A program made the position numbers and the translations under genes. This document shows, piece after piece, positions 1-6,531 of a stretch of DNA of 10,517 nucleotides. The notes beneath the pieces were generated by a model. It had not been told where the DNA came from. It saw only the letters and a program-made list of their open reading frames with translations, and searched no databases. This DNA is from JAHFOW01 sp964370795 (lineage in GTDB: Bacteria; Planctomycetota; Brocadiia; Brocadiales; Brocadiaceae): NCBI GenBank assembly GCA_964370795.1, contig CAYJME010000107.1, forward strand, positions 1 to 10,517, written 5' to 3'. Position 1 is the first letter of the stretch, and each line of letters opens with the position of its first letter.

Positions 1-1
1 G

Positions 2-88
2 GCAAATAAACCTCCCGAAACAATCCGTACTATTGCAACAAAGGTACTCCCAAATACAAAGATCGAAGATAAATGTATTAACCCGTAA
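2..88 (+). CDS. purS: C-terminal end of a PurS-like segment (5' end outside window)
   Basis: The window opens inside an ORF of 28 visible codons that ends with TAA at 86-88, followed at once by a second in-frame TAA at 89-91. The visible tail includes VLPNTKIEDKCINP. This resembles the end of PurS, where a segment like KLLANPVIEDY closes the small ferredoxin-like fold. PurS bridges PurL and PurQ in FGAM synthase, the fourth step of purine synthesis, and purL follows immediately. The segment is in the same frame as purL, and in planctomycetes, as I recall, PurS-like domains are fused to the N-terminus of PurL. It may therefore be the front of a PurSL gene cut by the double stop, or a separate purS. 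The call rests on a short tail plus context. Confidence 0.6.
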   Translation, partial: ANKPPETIRTIATKVLPNTKIEDKCINP

Positions 89-139
89 TAACCCAATTAC
101 GAACACGGCGCTATCCGCTATGCCTACAAAAAGAATATC

Positions 140-2491
140 GTGCCATTATTACAAGCCGATGACAGACAACTACAAGATATAAGCGGACGGGGGCAATTGT
201 CCTTAAATTTGCAGGAAATGCAGGCAATCAGAAAATATTACCACGCTATTAACCGGGAACCCACGGATATTGAGCTTGAAACCATCGCACAGACATGGTC
301 TGAGCACTGTGTCCATAAAACGCTGAAAGGTATCATAGATTTCAACGGAACAAAAATTGACAACCTGTTACGCAATACGATCATGAAGGTCACACAAGAC
401 CTCGACAAACCGTGGTGCGTATCCGTATTTAAGGATAATGCAGGCATCATTCAGTTTGACGACCGTTACAACATCTGTTTCAAGGTAGAAACACACAACC
501 ATCCATCAGCTATTGAACCGTATGGAGGCGCTAATACGGGCATTGGAGGGGTAATCAGGGATATCATGGGCACGGGACTGGGCGGCAAGCCCATCCTGAA
601 TACCGACGTATTTTGTTTTGCTCCCCCTGATACACCGTCAGAAAATATTCCGAAAGGTGTTTTACATCCTCAAAGAATCTTCAGGGGTGTTGTTGCCGGG
701 GTCAGGGATTACGGCAATCGTATGGGCATTCCAACGGCCAATGGCGCCCTTTTCTTTGACGACCGATATATGGGAAATCCACTGGTCTTCTGCGGAACGG
801 TCGGTTTGATACCGAAAGACAGGTGTCAAAAAGAGACGCATGCCGGCGATCTCATTGTTGTTGCGGGAGGAAGGACGGGGCGCGACGGTATTCATGGGGC
901 TACATTCTCATCGGCAGAGTTACACGAACAATCCGAACAGATGTCGGGTGGCGCTGTACAAATCGGCAATGCAATAGCAGAAAAGGCGTTATTAGACGTC
1001 CTTTTACAAGCCCGTGATAAAGGGTTGTATCGTTGTATTACTGATTGTGGCGCCGGTGGACTTTCATCTGCGATTGGCGAGATGGGACAGGATTTAGGAG
1101 CTGTGGTAAATCTGGAAAAAGTACCTTTAAAATACCAGGGTCTTTCCTATACAGAAATCTGGATATCGGAGGCGCAGGAGCGGATGGTATTTGCCGTGCC
1201 GCCAGAAAAAGAAAAGGATATTTTGGATTTATTTGAGGCGGAAAACGTAGAAGCAACTGTCATTGGCAAATTCACGCATGATAAGAAACTGCGATTGCTC
1301 TACGATTCAAACGTGGTTGGCGAGATTGAAATGGATTTTCTCCATGATGGTATTCCGCGGTTAGAGCGCAAGGCGACCTGGCATAAACCTACGTCCGAAG
1401 AACCCATTCTTCCCGAAAAGGAAGATTACGGAAACGACCTGAAAAAAATACTCTCTGCCTGGAACGTGTGCAGTAAGGAATGGGTCATACGGCAGTACGA
1501 CCATGAGGTACAGGGTGGAAGCGTCCTGAAACCCCTCCAGGGTATACACAATGACGGCCCTGGCGATGCATGTATTGTTACCCCTGTTTTGGGATCAAAA
1601 AAGGGCATCATTGTATCCAACGGCATGAATCCACGGTACGGTGACATAGATCCCTATCTTATGGCTGCGTCTGCCATTGATGAGGCGCTCCGTCAGATTA
1701 TTGCCGTCGGTGGAAACTTAGAACAGGTTGCATTGCTCGACAATTTTTGCTGGGGAAACACTAACAAGCCTGACCGTCTCGGCACGCTGGTAAGGGCTGC
1801 ACAGGGTTGTTACGACATTGCCCTTGCGTACGGAACCCCCTTTGTTTCAGGAAAAGACAGCTTGAATAACGAGTTTGTCACCGATAAGGAAACGATTGTC
1901 ATCCCCCCTACGTTGCTTATCTCTGCCGTTGCTGTAATGAACGACGTGCGAAATGCCGTGTCCATGGATATTAAAGCGCCCGGTAATTTGATTTATCTCG
2001 TTGGCCTTACCCGCGCCGAACTCGGCGGTTCGCATTACTATTATATACATGGGTACAAGGGAAACAATGTCCCAAAGGTAGATGTAACCTCAGGCAAAAA
2101 AATTATGACAGCCCTTTCACAGGCAACAAGGCAGGGCATGGTCAGGTCGTGTCATGATTGTTCCGAGGGCGGGCTTGCCGTTGCTGCTGCGGAGATGGCA
2201 TTTGCCGGTGGATACGGTATAGAACTCAACCTTTCTGCCGTCGTGACAGATGTGCCAATCCATAGAAATGACACCCTGCTTTTTTCTGAATCAAATACCC
2301 GGTTTGTCGTAGAAGTTCAACCGGTACATCAGAAACAATTTGAAGCAACCATGAAGGACATTCCCGGTGGATTGATAGGAAAGGTTACGGAAGAACCGTT
2401 TTTTCAGGTTAAAGGATTAAATAACATACCCATTATCAGTGAAAATATTAATGACCTGAAAGAGGCATGGCAGTCGCCGCTCAGATGGTAA
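140..2491 (+). CDS. purL: Phosphoribosylformylglycinamidine synthase, large subunit PurL
   Basis: PurL is the synthetase subunit of FGAM synthase. It uses ATP and ammonia from PurQ to convert FGAR to FGAM in the cytoplasm. The 783 residues are close to the small-type PurL size (about 740) plus a short N-terminal extension. Visible motifs are WSEHCVHK (53-60, with the family's active-site His), VETHNHPSAIEPYGG (116-130) leading into a glycine-rich ATP-site segment, DCGAGGLSSAIGEM (302-315), and in the second half GDIDPYLMAASAIDEAL, SGKDSLNNEF and HDCSEGGLAVAAAEMAF. This is the duplicated AIRS-type fold, intact to the end. The start is uncertain. GTG at 140 is the first standard start after the TAA TAA at 86-91, but it has no clear ribosome site, and the 16 codons before it (92-139) stay open. 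In fused PurSL proteins a Val-Pro-Leu occurs at this place, so the GTG may be an internal valine codon. Confidence 0.95.
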   Translation: MPLLQADDRQLQDISGRGQLSLNLQEMQAIRKYYHAINREPTDIELETIAQTWSEHCVHKTLKGIIDFNGTKIDNLLRNTIMKVTQDLDKPWCVSVFKDNAGIIQFDDRYNICFKVETHNHPSAIEPYGGANTGIGGVIRDIMGTGLGGKPILNTDVFCFAPPDTPSENIPKGVLHPQRIFRGVVAGVRDYGNRMGIPTANGALFFDDRYMGNPLVFCGTVGLIPKDRCQKETHAGDLIVVAGGRTGRDGIHGATFSSAELHEQSEQMSGGAVQIGNAIAEKALLDVLLQARDKGLYRCITDCGAGGLSSAIGEMGQDLGAVVNLEKVPLKYQGLSYTEIWISEAQERMVFAVPPEKEKDILDLFEAENVEATVIGKFTHDKKLRLLYDSNVVGEIEMDFLHDGIPRLERKATWHKPTSEEPILPEKEDYGNDLKKILSAWNVCSKEWVIRQYDHEVQGGSVLKPLQGIHNDGPGDACIVTPVLGSKKGIIVSNGMNPRYGDIDPYLMAASAIDEALRQIIAVGGNLEQVALLDNFCWGNTNKPDRLGTLVRAAQGCYDIALAYGTPFVSGKDSLNNEFVTDKETIVIPPTLLISAVAVMNDVRNAVSMDIKAPGNLIYLVGLTRAELGGSHYYYIHGYKGNNVPKVDVTSGKKIMTALSQATRQGMVRSCHDCSEGGLAVAAAEMAFAGGYGIELNLSAVVTDVPIHRNDTLLFSESNTRFVVEVQPVHQKQFEATMKDIPGGLIGKVTEEPFFQVKGLNNIPIISENINDLKEAWQSPLRW

Positions 2492-2528
2492 AATATCGCT
2501 TCTTTTTTGGCCCATGGTTATGGATAGA

Positions 2529-2603
2529 ACAAACAGGTCGCTCCTCTGGAGCTCAATACATTATTCATACCCAATATTACAAACAGTCGGCTCCGAAGGA
2601 GCC
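2529..2603. repeat. Two diverged copies of a short hairpin repeat
   Basis: The purL-purQ gap holds two copies of one design: ACAAACAG, a few bases, then a tight palindrome. Copy one is at 2529-2552, with the hairpin GCTCC-TCT-GGAGC at 2540-2552. Copy two is at 2579-2603, with the hairpin GGCTCC-GAA-GGAGCC at 2589-2603. Stems are 5 and 6 bp with three-base loops. Loop and stem both differ between copies while base pairing is kept. Neither stem is followed by a T-run, so these are not clear terminators. They look like units of a dispersed intergenic palindromic family. The rest of the gap (2604-2686) is AT-rich and shows nothing I recognise. Confidence 0.65.
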
Positions 2604-2686
2604 AGAGGAAAACAAATAAGTCCGTAGAGACAACAATGTAGTTTTTGTAAATATCTATTAAATTTAAAAAATTGATTACTTCCAAC

Positions 2687-3472
2687 ATGTTAATTCCAAA
2701 AGTATTAATCCTTAGAACGGCAGGCACAAATTGTGATTACGAAACCCGTTACGCCTTTGAAAAGGCAGGGGCGCAGGTGGATGTTATTCATATTAACAGC
2801 CTCCTGGAAAACAAAAACGTATTAAAAGAATACCAGATACTCACCCTGCCCGGAGGTTTTACGTATGGAGACGATATCTCTGCCGGTAAGATACTGGCAA
2901 ATCAGATTAAACATAACTTACATGACGATATTAAGACATTTATACAAGAAAAAAAGCTCATTCTGGGGATTTGCAACGGGTTTCAGACACTAACAAAGGC
3001 GGGTTTATTACCGTCAATCAATGACGTCAATCAAACGGTAACATTAACTTTCAACGATTCAAGCAAATTTGAGGACCGGTGGGTATACCTGAAAATCAGT
3101 TCCAATAAATCCCCTTTTATTAAAGATACGGATATTGCAAAACTCTATTTGCCTATTGCGCATGGAGAGGGAAAATTTATCACCAAAGATGCGGGGGTTT
3201 TGAATAAAATTACCAGGAACAAACAGGTCGTCTTTACCTATGTAAATGACCGTGGAGAGGAAGCTGGCTATCCCTGGAATCCCAACGGCTCCGTCCACAA
3301 CATAGCGGCTCTCTGCGATGAAACAGGTCAAATCTTAGGCATGATGCCCCATCCGGAAAGACACATAGAATCAATCCAGCATCCGCACTGGACGCGTAGC
3401 GGTCTCAAGGAATGGGGAGACGGCTTTTTCGTTTTCAAAAATGCAGTTGATTATATAAAAAAGAATCTATAA
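2687..3472 (+). CDS. purQ: Phosphoribosylformylglycinamidine synthase, glutaminase subunit PurQ
   Basis: PurQ is the class I glutamine amidotransferase of FGAM synthase. It hydrolyses glutamine and passes ammonia to PurL. Counting from the ATG at 2687 (261 residues), the triad is visible: Cys96 in GICNGFQ, and His222 and Glu224 in MPHPERH. The oxyanion-loop region PGGFTYGDDISAGKILA (55-71) and PIAHGEGKF (156-164) are typical of the family. A TTG at 2672 would add five residues (MITSN), but the family N-terminus is short and runs straight into the first strand, as KVLILRTAG does here, so I prefer the ATG. No clear Shine-Dalgarno precedes either start. The gene lies 195 bases after purL, a loose spacing for an operon, with hairpin repeats between. 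It could be read through from purL or have its own promoter. Confidence 0.95.
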   Translation: MLIPKVLILRTAGTNCDYETRYAFEKAGAQVDVIHINSLLENKNVLKEYQILTLPGGFTYGDDISAGKILANQIKHNLHDDIKTFIQEKKLILGICNGFQTLTKAGLLPSINDVNQTVTLTFNDSSKFEDRWVYLKISSNKSPFIKDTDIAKLYLPIAHGEGKFITKDAGVLNKITRNKQVVFTYVNDRGEEAGYPWNPNGSVHNIAALCDETGQILGMMPHPERHIESIQHPHWTRSGLKEWGDGFFVFKNAVDYIKKNL

Positions 3473-3493
3473 GGTAACTGGAGATAAAACACC

Positions 3494-3988
3494 ATGCATA
3501 AAACTATGAGCGTAAATAATGAAAATACGTCAACAGTTGATTTGGTAAAATGTCGTAACATACTTTCAAAATATAATCAGGCAACCCACTCAGACCTGAT
3601 TCCTATCTTACAGCAGGTACAGGATGCCTATGGATATTTACCCCAAAATGCGCTGGAAGAGATAACAACAAAGACACGTATTCCTCTGAGCAAGATTTAT
3701 GGGGTGGTCACCTTCTATTCCCAATTTTCCTTAGAACCCAGGGGAAAACATACGATTAAGGTCTGTACGGGTACGGCATGTCATATCAAGGGCGCTCCTG
3801 ATATAAAGAAGAAAATCACGGAGGTACTCCACGTCCATGAAGGAGAAACAACATCAGATTATAAATTTACCTATGAACCGGTAGCCTGTCTGGGAACCTG
3901 TTTTCTGGCGCCGGTGATGATGATTGATGATAAATATTATGGGAAACTCACCGTAGAAAAGACGGAGACGATACTCAAGGGTTATTAA
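3494..3988 (+). CDS. nuoE: NADH dehydrogenase / hydrogenase-type subunit E, thioredoxin-like [2Fe-2S] protein
   Basis: This 164-residue protein has the NuoE/HndA layout: an N-terminal helical bundle (about 16-80, with YGYLP and KIYGVVTFYSQF) and a thioredoxin-like [2Fe-2S] domain. The four ligands are present: Cys91 and Cys96 in CTGTACHIKGA, and Cys132 and Cys136 in CLGTC. In complex I, NAD-linked formate dehydrogenases and multimeric hydrogenases this subunit sits beside the FMN subunit and carries the N1a-type cluster, whose role is auxiliary. GGAG at 3480-3483 lies 10 bases before the ATG at 3494; a second ATG at 3506 is possible. purQ ends only 21 bases upstream, so it may share that transcript. 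Its partner nuoF comes 645 bases downstream, whereas such genes usually almost touch. Which larger complex it serves cannot be told from this window. Confidence 0.92.
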   Translation: MHKTMSVNNENTSTVDLVKCRNILSKYNQATHSDLIPILQQVQDAYGYLPQNALEEITTKTRIPLSKIYGVVTFYSQFSLEPRGKHTIKVCTGTACHIKGAPDIKKKITEVLHVHEGETTSDYKFTYEPVACLGTCFLAPVMMIDDKYYGKLTVEKTETILKGY

Positions 3989-4215
3989 AACCAGACGTTT
4001 TGGAAGAATCGGGTTTTGTAAAATAGATGGTGTGGGGGAATCGGGAAAACCCATTGCACAGGATAACCTTGCTTTTGTTGTGTAAATGTAATTGCATGAA
4101 GGAAAAATTATTTTATTATACTCTATAGTATTACTGTGTAAAAACATCTTTATTTTGTAAGTATATTTATGTTACAACGCCCTTCACCCCTTATCAGGAG
4201 GTACTGTTTGTTTAT
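3989..4215. other. Intergenic stretch after nuoE, no gene found
   Basis: This is AT-rich, with no ORF I can support on either strand. GAATCGGG occurs twice (4006-4013 and 4038-4045). GGGTTTT (4011-4017) could pair with AAAACCC (4046-4052) across a 28-base loop, but no T-run follows, so it is a poor terminator. A possible sigma-70-like promoter is TTGCAT (4092-4097) and TATACT (4117-4122), but the 19-base spacer is long and in such AT-rich DNA this may be chance. If real, it could drive the antitoxin remnant or nuoF. Confidence 0.35.
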
Positions 4216-4346
4216 GGGAGAAAGATTGCTTCGCTTCACTCGCAATGACAGAATAAGGGGGTTCCTCTTTGCAATGACAACGTGCAGTGTACCACCAAAG
4301 TGCATAGTCCGTGTCATTGCGAGGGTCTTTTCCGAAGCAATCTCCC
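4216..4346. repeat. GTCATTGCGAG-type inverted repeat (miniature palindromic element)
   Basis: Two 34-base arms face each other. The left arm (4216-4249) starts GGGAGAAAGATTGCTTCG and ends CTCGCAATGAC. The right arm (4313-4346) starts GTCATTGCGAG and ends GAAGCAATCTCCC. They agree well except for an internal block, and the middle holds a third partial copy, TTTGCAATGAC, at 4268-4278. Palindromes of this kind (GTCATTGCGAG ... GAAGCAATC) recur in intergenic DNA of many unrelated bacteria, by recollection. No transposase is present, so any movement would depend on one elsewhere. The element ends about a dozen bases before the broken antitoxin frame and helps push nuoE and nuoF apart. Confidence 0.8.
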
Positions 4347-4359
4347 CACTTTCATATAA

Positions 4360-4569
4360 GGAGATGCCATTAAACTTATTCAGGAATTGCCGGATAAATG
4401 TACGATTACTGATATTATGGCAGAATTATATTTTAAACAAAAAGTAGAACAGGGTTTAAAAGACATTGAAAACGGAAGAATTATAAGCCACGAGGATGTT
4501 AGAAAAAGGATGGCTAAATGGGCAAAATCCATTGGTCGAAGACAGCACGGCAAAACCTTGAAGAAATAA
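4360..4569 (+). pseudogene. Antitoxin of a RelE/ParE-type module, start codon lost
   Basis: The frame gives 69 residues beginning GDAIKLIQELPDKC, then ITDIMAELYFKQKVEQGL and KDIENGRIISHEDVRKRMAKW. This closely matches a common small antitoxin family (pattern: IKLIQELPD, an ELY helix, EQGLKDIENGR, then the HE-V segment) that is normally paired with a RelE/ParE toxin. The homology reaches back to the codons for Gly-Asp-Ala, but the codon just before them is TAA (4357-4359) and no ATG, GTG or TTG lies in frame until TTG at 4387, inside the conserved helix, or ATG at 4417. An AAGGAG at 4358-4363 could serve an ATG at 4364, but that is out of frame and would make only a short nonsense peptide. The conserved part ends near KRMAKW; the remaining residues are read across the overlapping toxin start. 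A shortened product from 4387 or 4417 is possible. I read this as a decaying gene. Confidence 0.7.
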
Positions 4570-4577
4570 TTGAATAA
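4518..4577 (+). pseudogene. 5' remnant of a ParE/RelE-like toxin (19 codons)
   Basis: Starting at ATG 4518, in another frame and overlapping the antitoxin end, the sequence reads MGKIHWSKTARQNLEEIIE and then TAA. This is the classic N-terminus of a ParE/RelE-family toxin (a short strand, then W-S-x-x-A-x-x-N-L-x-x-I leading into helix one). Intact members run about 90-100 residues. Here it stops where the next residues would normally be Tyr-Ile, and the following AT-rich bases (4578-4618) do not continue the family in any frame. The start inside the antitoxin end is the usual arrangement for such pairs. The remnant lacks the catalytic or gyrase-binding core, so no toxic product is expected. 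Confidence 0.65.
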
Positions 4578-4618
4578 TTATTTATGCATAGAAAAATTAT
4601 TGAAAAATTGAAATTATA

Positions 4619-4625
4619 GAAGGAG
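4619..4625 (+). promoter_or_regulatory. Shine-Dalgarno site fixing the nuoF TTG start
   Basis: GAAGGAG lies here, with eight bases between its GGAG and the TTG at 4634. No ATG in this frame lies near this site, so this strong site is the main reason to accept the rare TTG start. Confidence 0.75.
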
Positions 4626-4633
4626 ATTCCACA

Positions 4634-6310
4634 TTGGAAAAATTAAAAAATCCTGATGACCTTGTAAAATACCGGAAATCACTCGAATCGAAACACCGTC
4701 CCGATAAGATACGCATTTTTATCTGCACCACAGGCTGCAGGGCGCTTGGCGCAGACGAAGTGTGTAAGGCATTTAAAGCGGAGATAGAAAAGCAATCGCT
4801 TTCGGATAAGCTTGAAATTGTAGATACGGGCTGTCAGGGTTTGTGTGCCAGGGCGCCTGTCCTTACCATTGAACCGATGGGTATTTTCTACGGCAGGGTA
4901 ACAGAAACCGACGTCCCGGAAATTATCTCGCGCACCATCCAGAAGGGCGAAATCATTGAACGGCTTTGCTATACGGAAGCAGGAAAACGCACCCCGTATA
5001 TCCGGGATATCCCCTTCTACGGCAAGCAAAAGAAGATCGTGCTTAAAAATTGCGGTAGTATCGATCCAAAAAGCATAGATGAATATATCCTGAGAGACGG
5101 CTATGCTGCTATTTCAAAGGTACTCGCCACCATGACACCCGACGCTGTTGTTCATGAAGTTAAAAACTCCGGTCTGCGCGGGAGAGGCGGCGCAGGGTTT
5201 CCCACAGGGAATAAATGGGAGTTTGTGAAAAAGGCTCAGGGTGATATTAAATATCTGGTATGTAACGGGGACGAAGGCGATCCGGGCGCTTTTATGGACC
5301 GTGCGGTACTTGAAGGCGACCCTCATTCCGTTATCGAAGGGATGCTTGTCGGCGCTTATGCAATTGGGTCAAGGAAAGGTTTCATCTATGTGCGCGCAGA
5401 ATATCCCATTGCCGTGGAGCATCTGAAAATTGCCATAGAACAGGCTAAAAAGCTCGGTCTTTTAGGCGAAAACATCCTGGGAACAAATTTCGGTTTTGAC
5501 CTGGAAATCAAGATGGGCGCAGGCGCATTTGTTTGCGGGGAAGAAACAGCCCTCATTGCCTCGATAGAGGGGAAACGTGGCATGCCTCGTCCGCGTCCAC
5601 CATTTCCTGCAACAAGCGGTCTCTGGGGAAAACCCACAAATATCAATAACGTAGAGACCTTTGCAAACGTACCGGTCGTCATTCTCAAAGGCTCGGAGTG
5701 GTATAAAGCCATTGGGACGGAAACGAGCAAAGGCACAAAGATATTCGCCCTTGCAGGAAACGTGAAAAATACCGGTCTCGTTGAAGTGCCTATGGGCACC
5801 ACGCTGCGTGAAATTGTGTTCGACATCGGCGGAGGTATTCCGGGACGCAAGAAATTCAAGGCAGCCCAGATGGGCGGTCCTTCAGGTGGTTGTGTGCCTG
5901 CCCAGCACCTTGATCTGCCGATTGATTATGAAACGGTAAAAGAAGTGGGCGCCATTATGGGTTCCGGCGGTCTTATCGTCATGGATGATTCGACGTCCAT
6001 GGTAGAAATTGCGCGATACTTCATGGAATTCTGTCAGGATGAATCCTGCGGAAAGTGCGTGCCATGCAGAATCGGAACCAAGAGGATGCTCGACACCCTC
6101 TCGCGTATTACAAAGGGAGAGGGAAAGAAAGAGGATATTAGTTTATTAAAGGAACTTGCAGAGGTTACCAAAACGGCTTCTCTGTGCGGATTGGGACAAA
6201 CAGCGGCAAATCCCGTGCTCTCTACCATTCGTTATTATCTCAATGAGTACGAAGAGTTAATTAATAAAAAAGAGGCGCAACCTGCAGCACAACCAGGTTC
6301 TGCAACATAG
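4634..6310 (+). CDS. nuoF: NADH-oxidising flavoprotein subunit F (NuoF/HndC type) with extra N-terminal [2Fe-2S] domain
   Basis: This 558-residue protein exchanges electrons between NAD(H) and Fe-S clusters through FMN. An N-terminal thioredoxin-like [2Fe-2S] domain covers about 25-115 with Cys31, Cys35, Cys67 and Cys71. The NuoF core follows: the FMN site GLRGRGGAGFPTGNKW (180-195), the NADH-site segment GDEGDPGAFMDR (212-223), the SLBB region, and the [4Fe-4S] ligands Cys472, Cys475, Cys478 (ESCGKCVPC) and Cys518 (SLCGLG). The extra N-domain is typical of the HndC/HydB and formate dehydrogenase beta branch rather than standard complex I NuoF (about 440 residues). Unlike many of that branch, it has no C-terminal two-[4Fe-4S] ferredoxin domain and ends in a short low-complexity Ala/Gln/Pro tail. 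No catalytic hydrogenase, formate dehydrogenase or nuoG gene follows, so its partner must be elsewhere. The role in a particular complex is open. Confidence 0.92.
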   Translation: MEKLKNPDDLVKYRKSLESKHRPDKIRIFICTTGCRALGADEVCKAFKAEIEKQSLSDKLEIVDTGCQGLCARAPVLTIEPMGIFYGRVTETDVPEIISRTIQKGEIIERLCYTEAGKRTPYIRDIPFYGKQKKIVLKNCGSIDPKSIDEYILRDGYAAISKVLATMTPDAVVHEVKNSGLRGRGGAGFPTGNKWEFVKKAQGDIKYLVCNGDEGDPGAFMDRAVLEGDPHSVIEGMLVGAYAIGSRKGFIYVRAEYPIAVEHLKIAIEQAKKLGLLGENILGTNFGFDLEIKMGAGAFVCGEETALIASIEGKRGMPRPRPPFPATSGLWGKPTNINNVETFANVPVVILKGSEWYKAIGTETSKGTKIFALAGNVKNTGLVEVPMGTTLREIVFDIGGGIPGRKKFKAAQMGGPSGGCVPAQHLDLPIDYETVKEVGAIMGSGGLIVMDDSTSMVEIARYFMEFCQDESCGKCVPCRIGTKRMLDTLSRITKGEGKKEDISLLKELAEVTKTASLCGLGQTAANPVLSTIRYYLNEYEELINKKEAQPAAQPGSAT

Positions 6311-6353
6311 TAAAAAAATCAGGCATTTGGCAACTTAAAGTTTTAAAAGCCTA

Positions 6354-6438
6354 TGGTAGGAGCCTTCTCCCGGCGGCGATTGTCAATTTATGACGGGGGC
6401 GCGTCTGCACGGTCGCCAACAGGAATTGGCTCCTACCA
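6354..6438. repeat. 85-base inverted-repeat element between nuoF and the kinase
   Basis: The ends are perfect 11-base inverted repeats: TGGTAGGAGCC at 6354-6364 and GGCTCCTACCA at 6428-6438. Inside, GGCGA (6375-6379) can pair with TCGCC (6413-6417), so the RNA could form a long interrupted hairpin. Just outside, AAAGTTTT on the left and AAAACTTT on the right extend the symmetry imperfectly. The interior is more GC-rich than the flanks. It has the form of a miniature palindromic repeat. It could fold in the transcript downstream of nuoF, but no T-run marks a terminator. Confidence 0.7.
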
Positions 6439-6490
6439 AAAACTTTGAAACTCCTAAACACTTAAATAACATACTTCAAAAAGATAGTTG

Positions 6491-6508
6491 GGTCAGCTTC
6501 GCCTGACC
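6491..6508. repeat. Short hairpin before the kinase start
   Basis: GGTCAG (6491-6496) pairs with CTGACC (6503-6508) around CTTCGC. It lies 23 bases upstream of the kinase ATG and just before its AGGG ribosome site (6522-6525). It may be a fragment of another dispersed repeat or a small leader structure. With only six pairs, I give it low weight. Confidence 0.45.
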
Positions 6509-6531
6509 TGACCTACTTTCCAGGGTGAAAT

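Noticed and set aside
86..91. Programmed readthrough of the TAA TAA as a coding event
   Set aside because: A double TAA is a very tight stop, and I see no recoding signal such as a stable structure just downstream. Re-initiation, gene splitting or sequence error is simpler.
4006..4052. GGGTTTT/AAAACCC stem as the nuoE terminator
   Set aside because: The loop is 28 bases, the stem only seven pairs, and no T-run follows.
4369..4371. ATT as a rare start codon for the antitoxin
   Set aside because: AAGGAG sits five bases upstream, but the codons before ATT (Gly-Asp-Ala) also match the family, which points to a lost upstream start rather than an ATT start.
4169..4447. A 92-codon + strand ORF
   Set aside because: It reads across the inverted repeat; segments such as LLRFTRNDR and ARVFSEAIS are what this palindrome gives when translated. 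It ends inside the antitoxin frame and has no family likeness.
5386..5859. A 157-codon ORF on the - strand
   Set aside because: It lies wholly antisense to the nuoF core, whose motifs are continuous on the + strand; no ribosome site or domain supports it.
3494..6310. An electron-bifurcating hydrogenase operon
   Set aside because: There is no HydA/HndD-type catalytic subunit in the window, and NuoF lacks the C-terminal ferredoxin domain common in those complexes.
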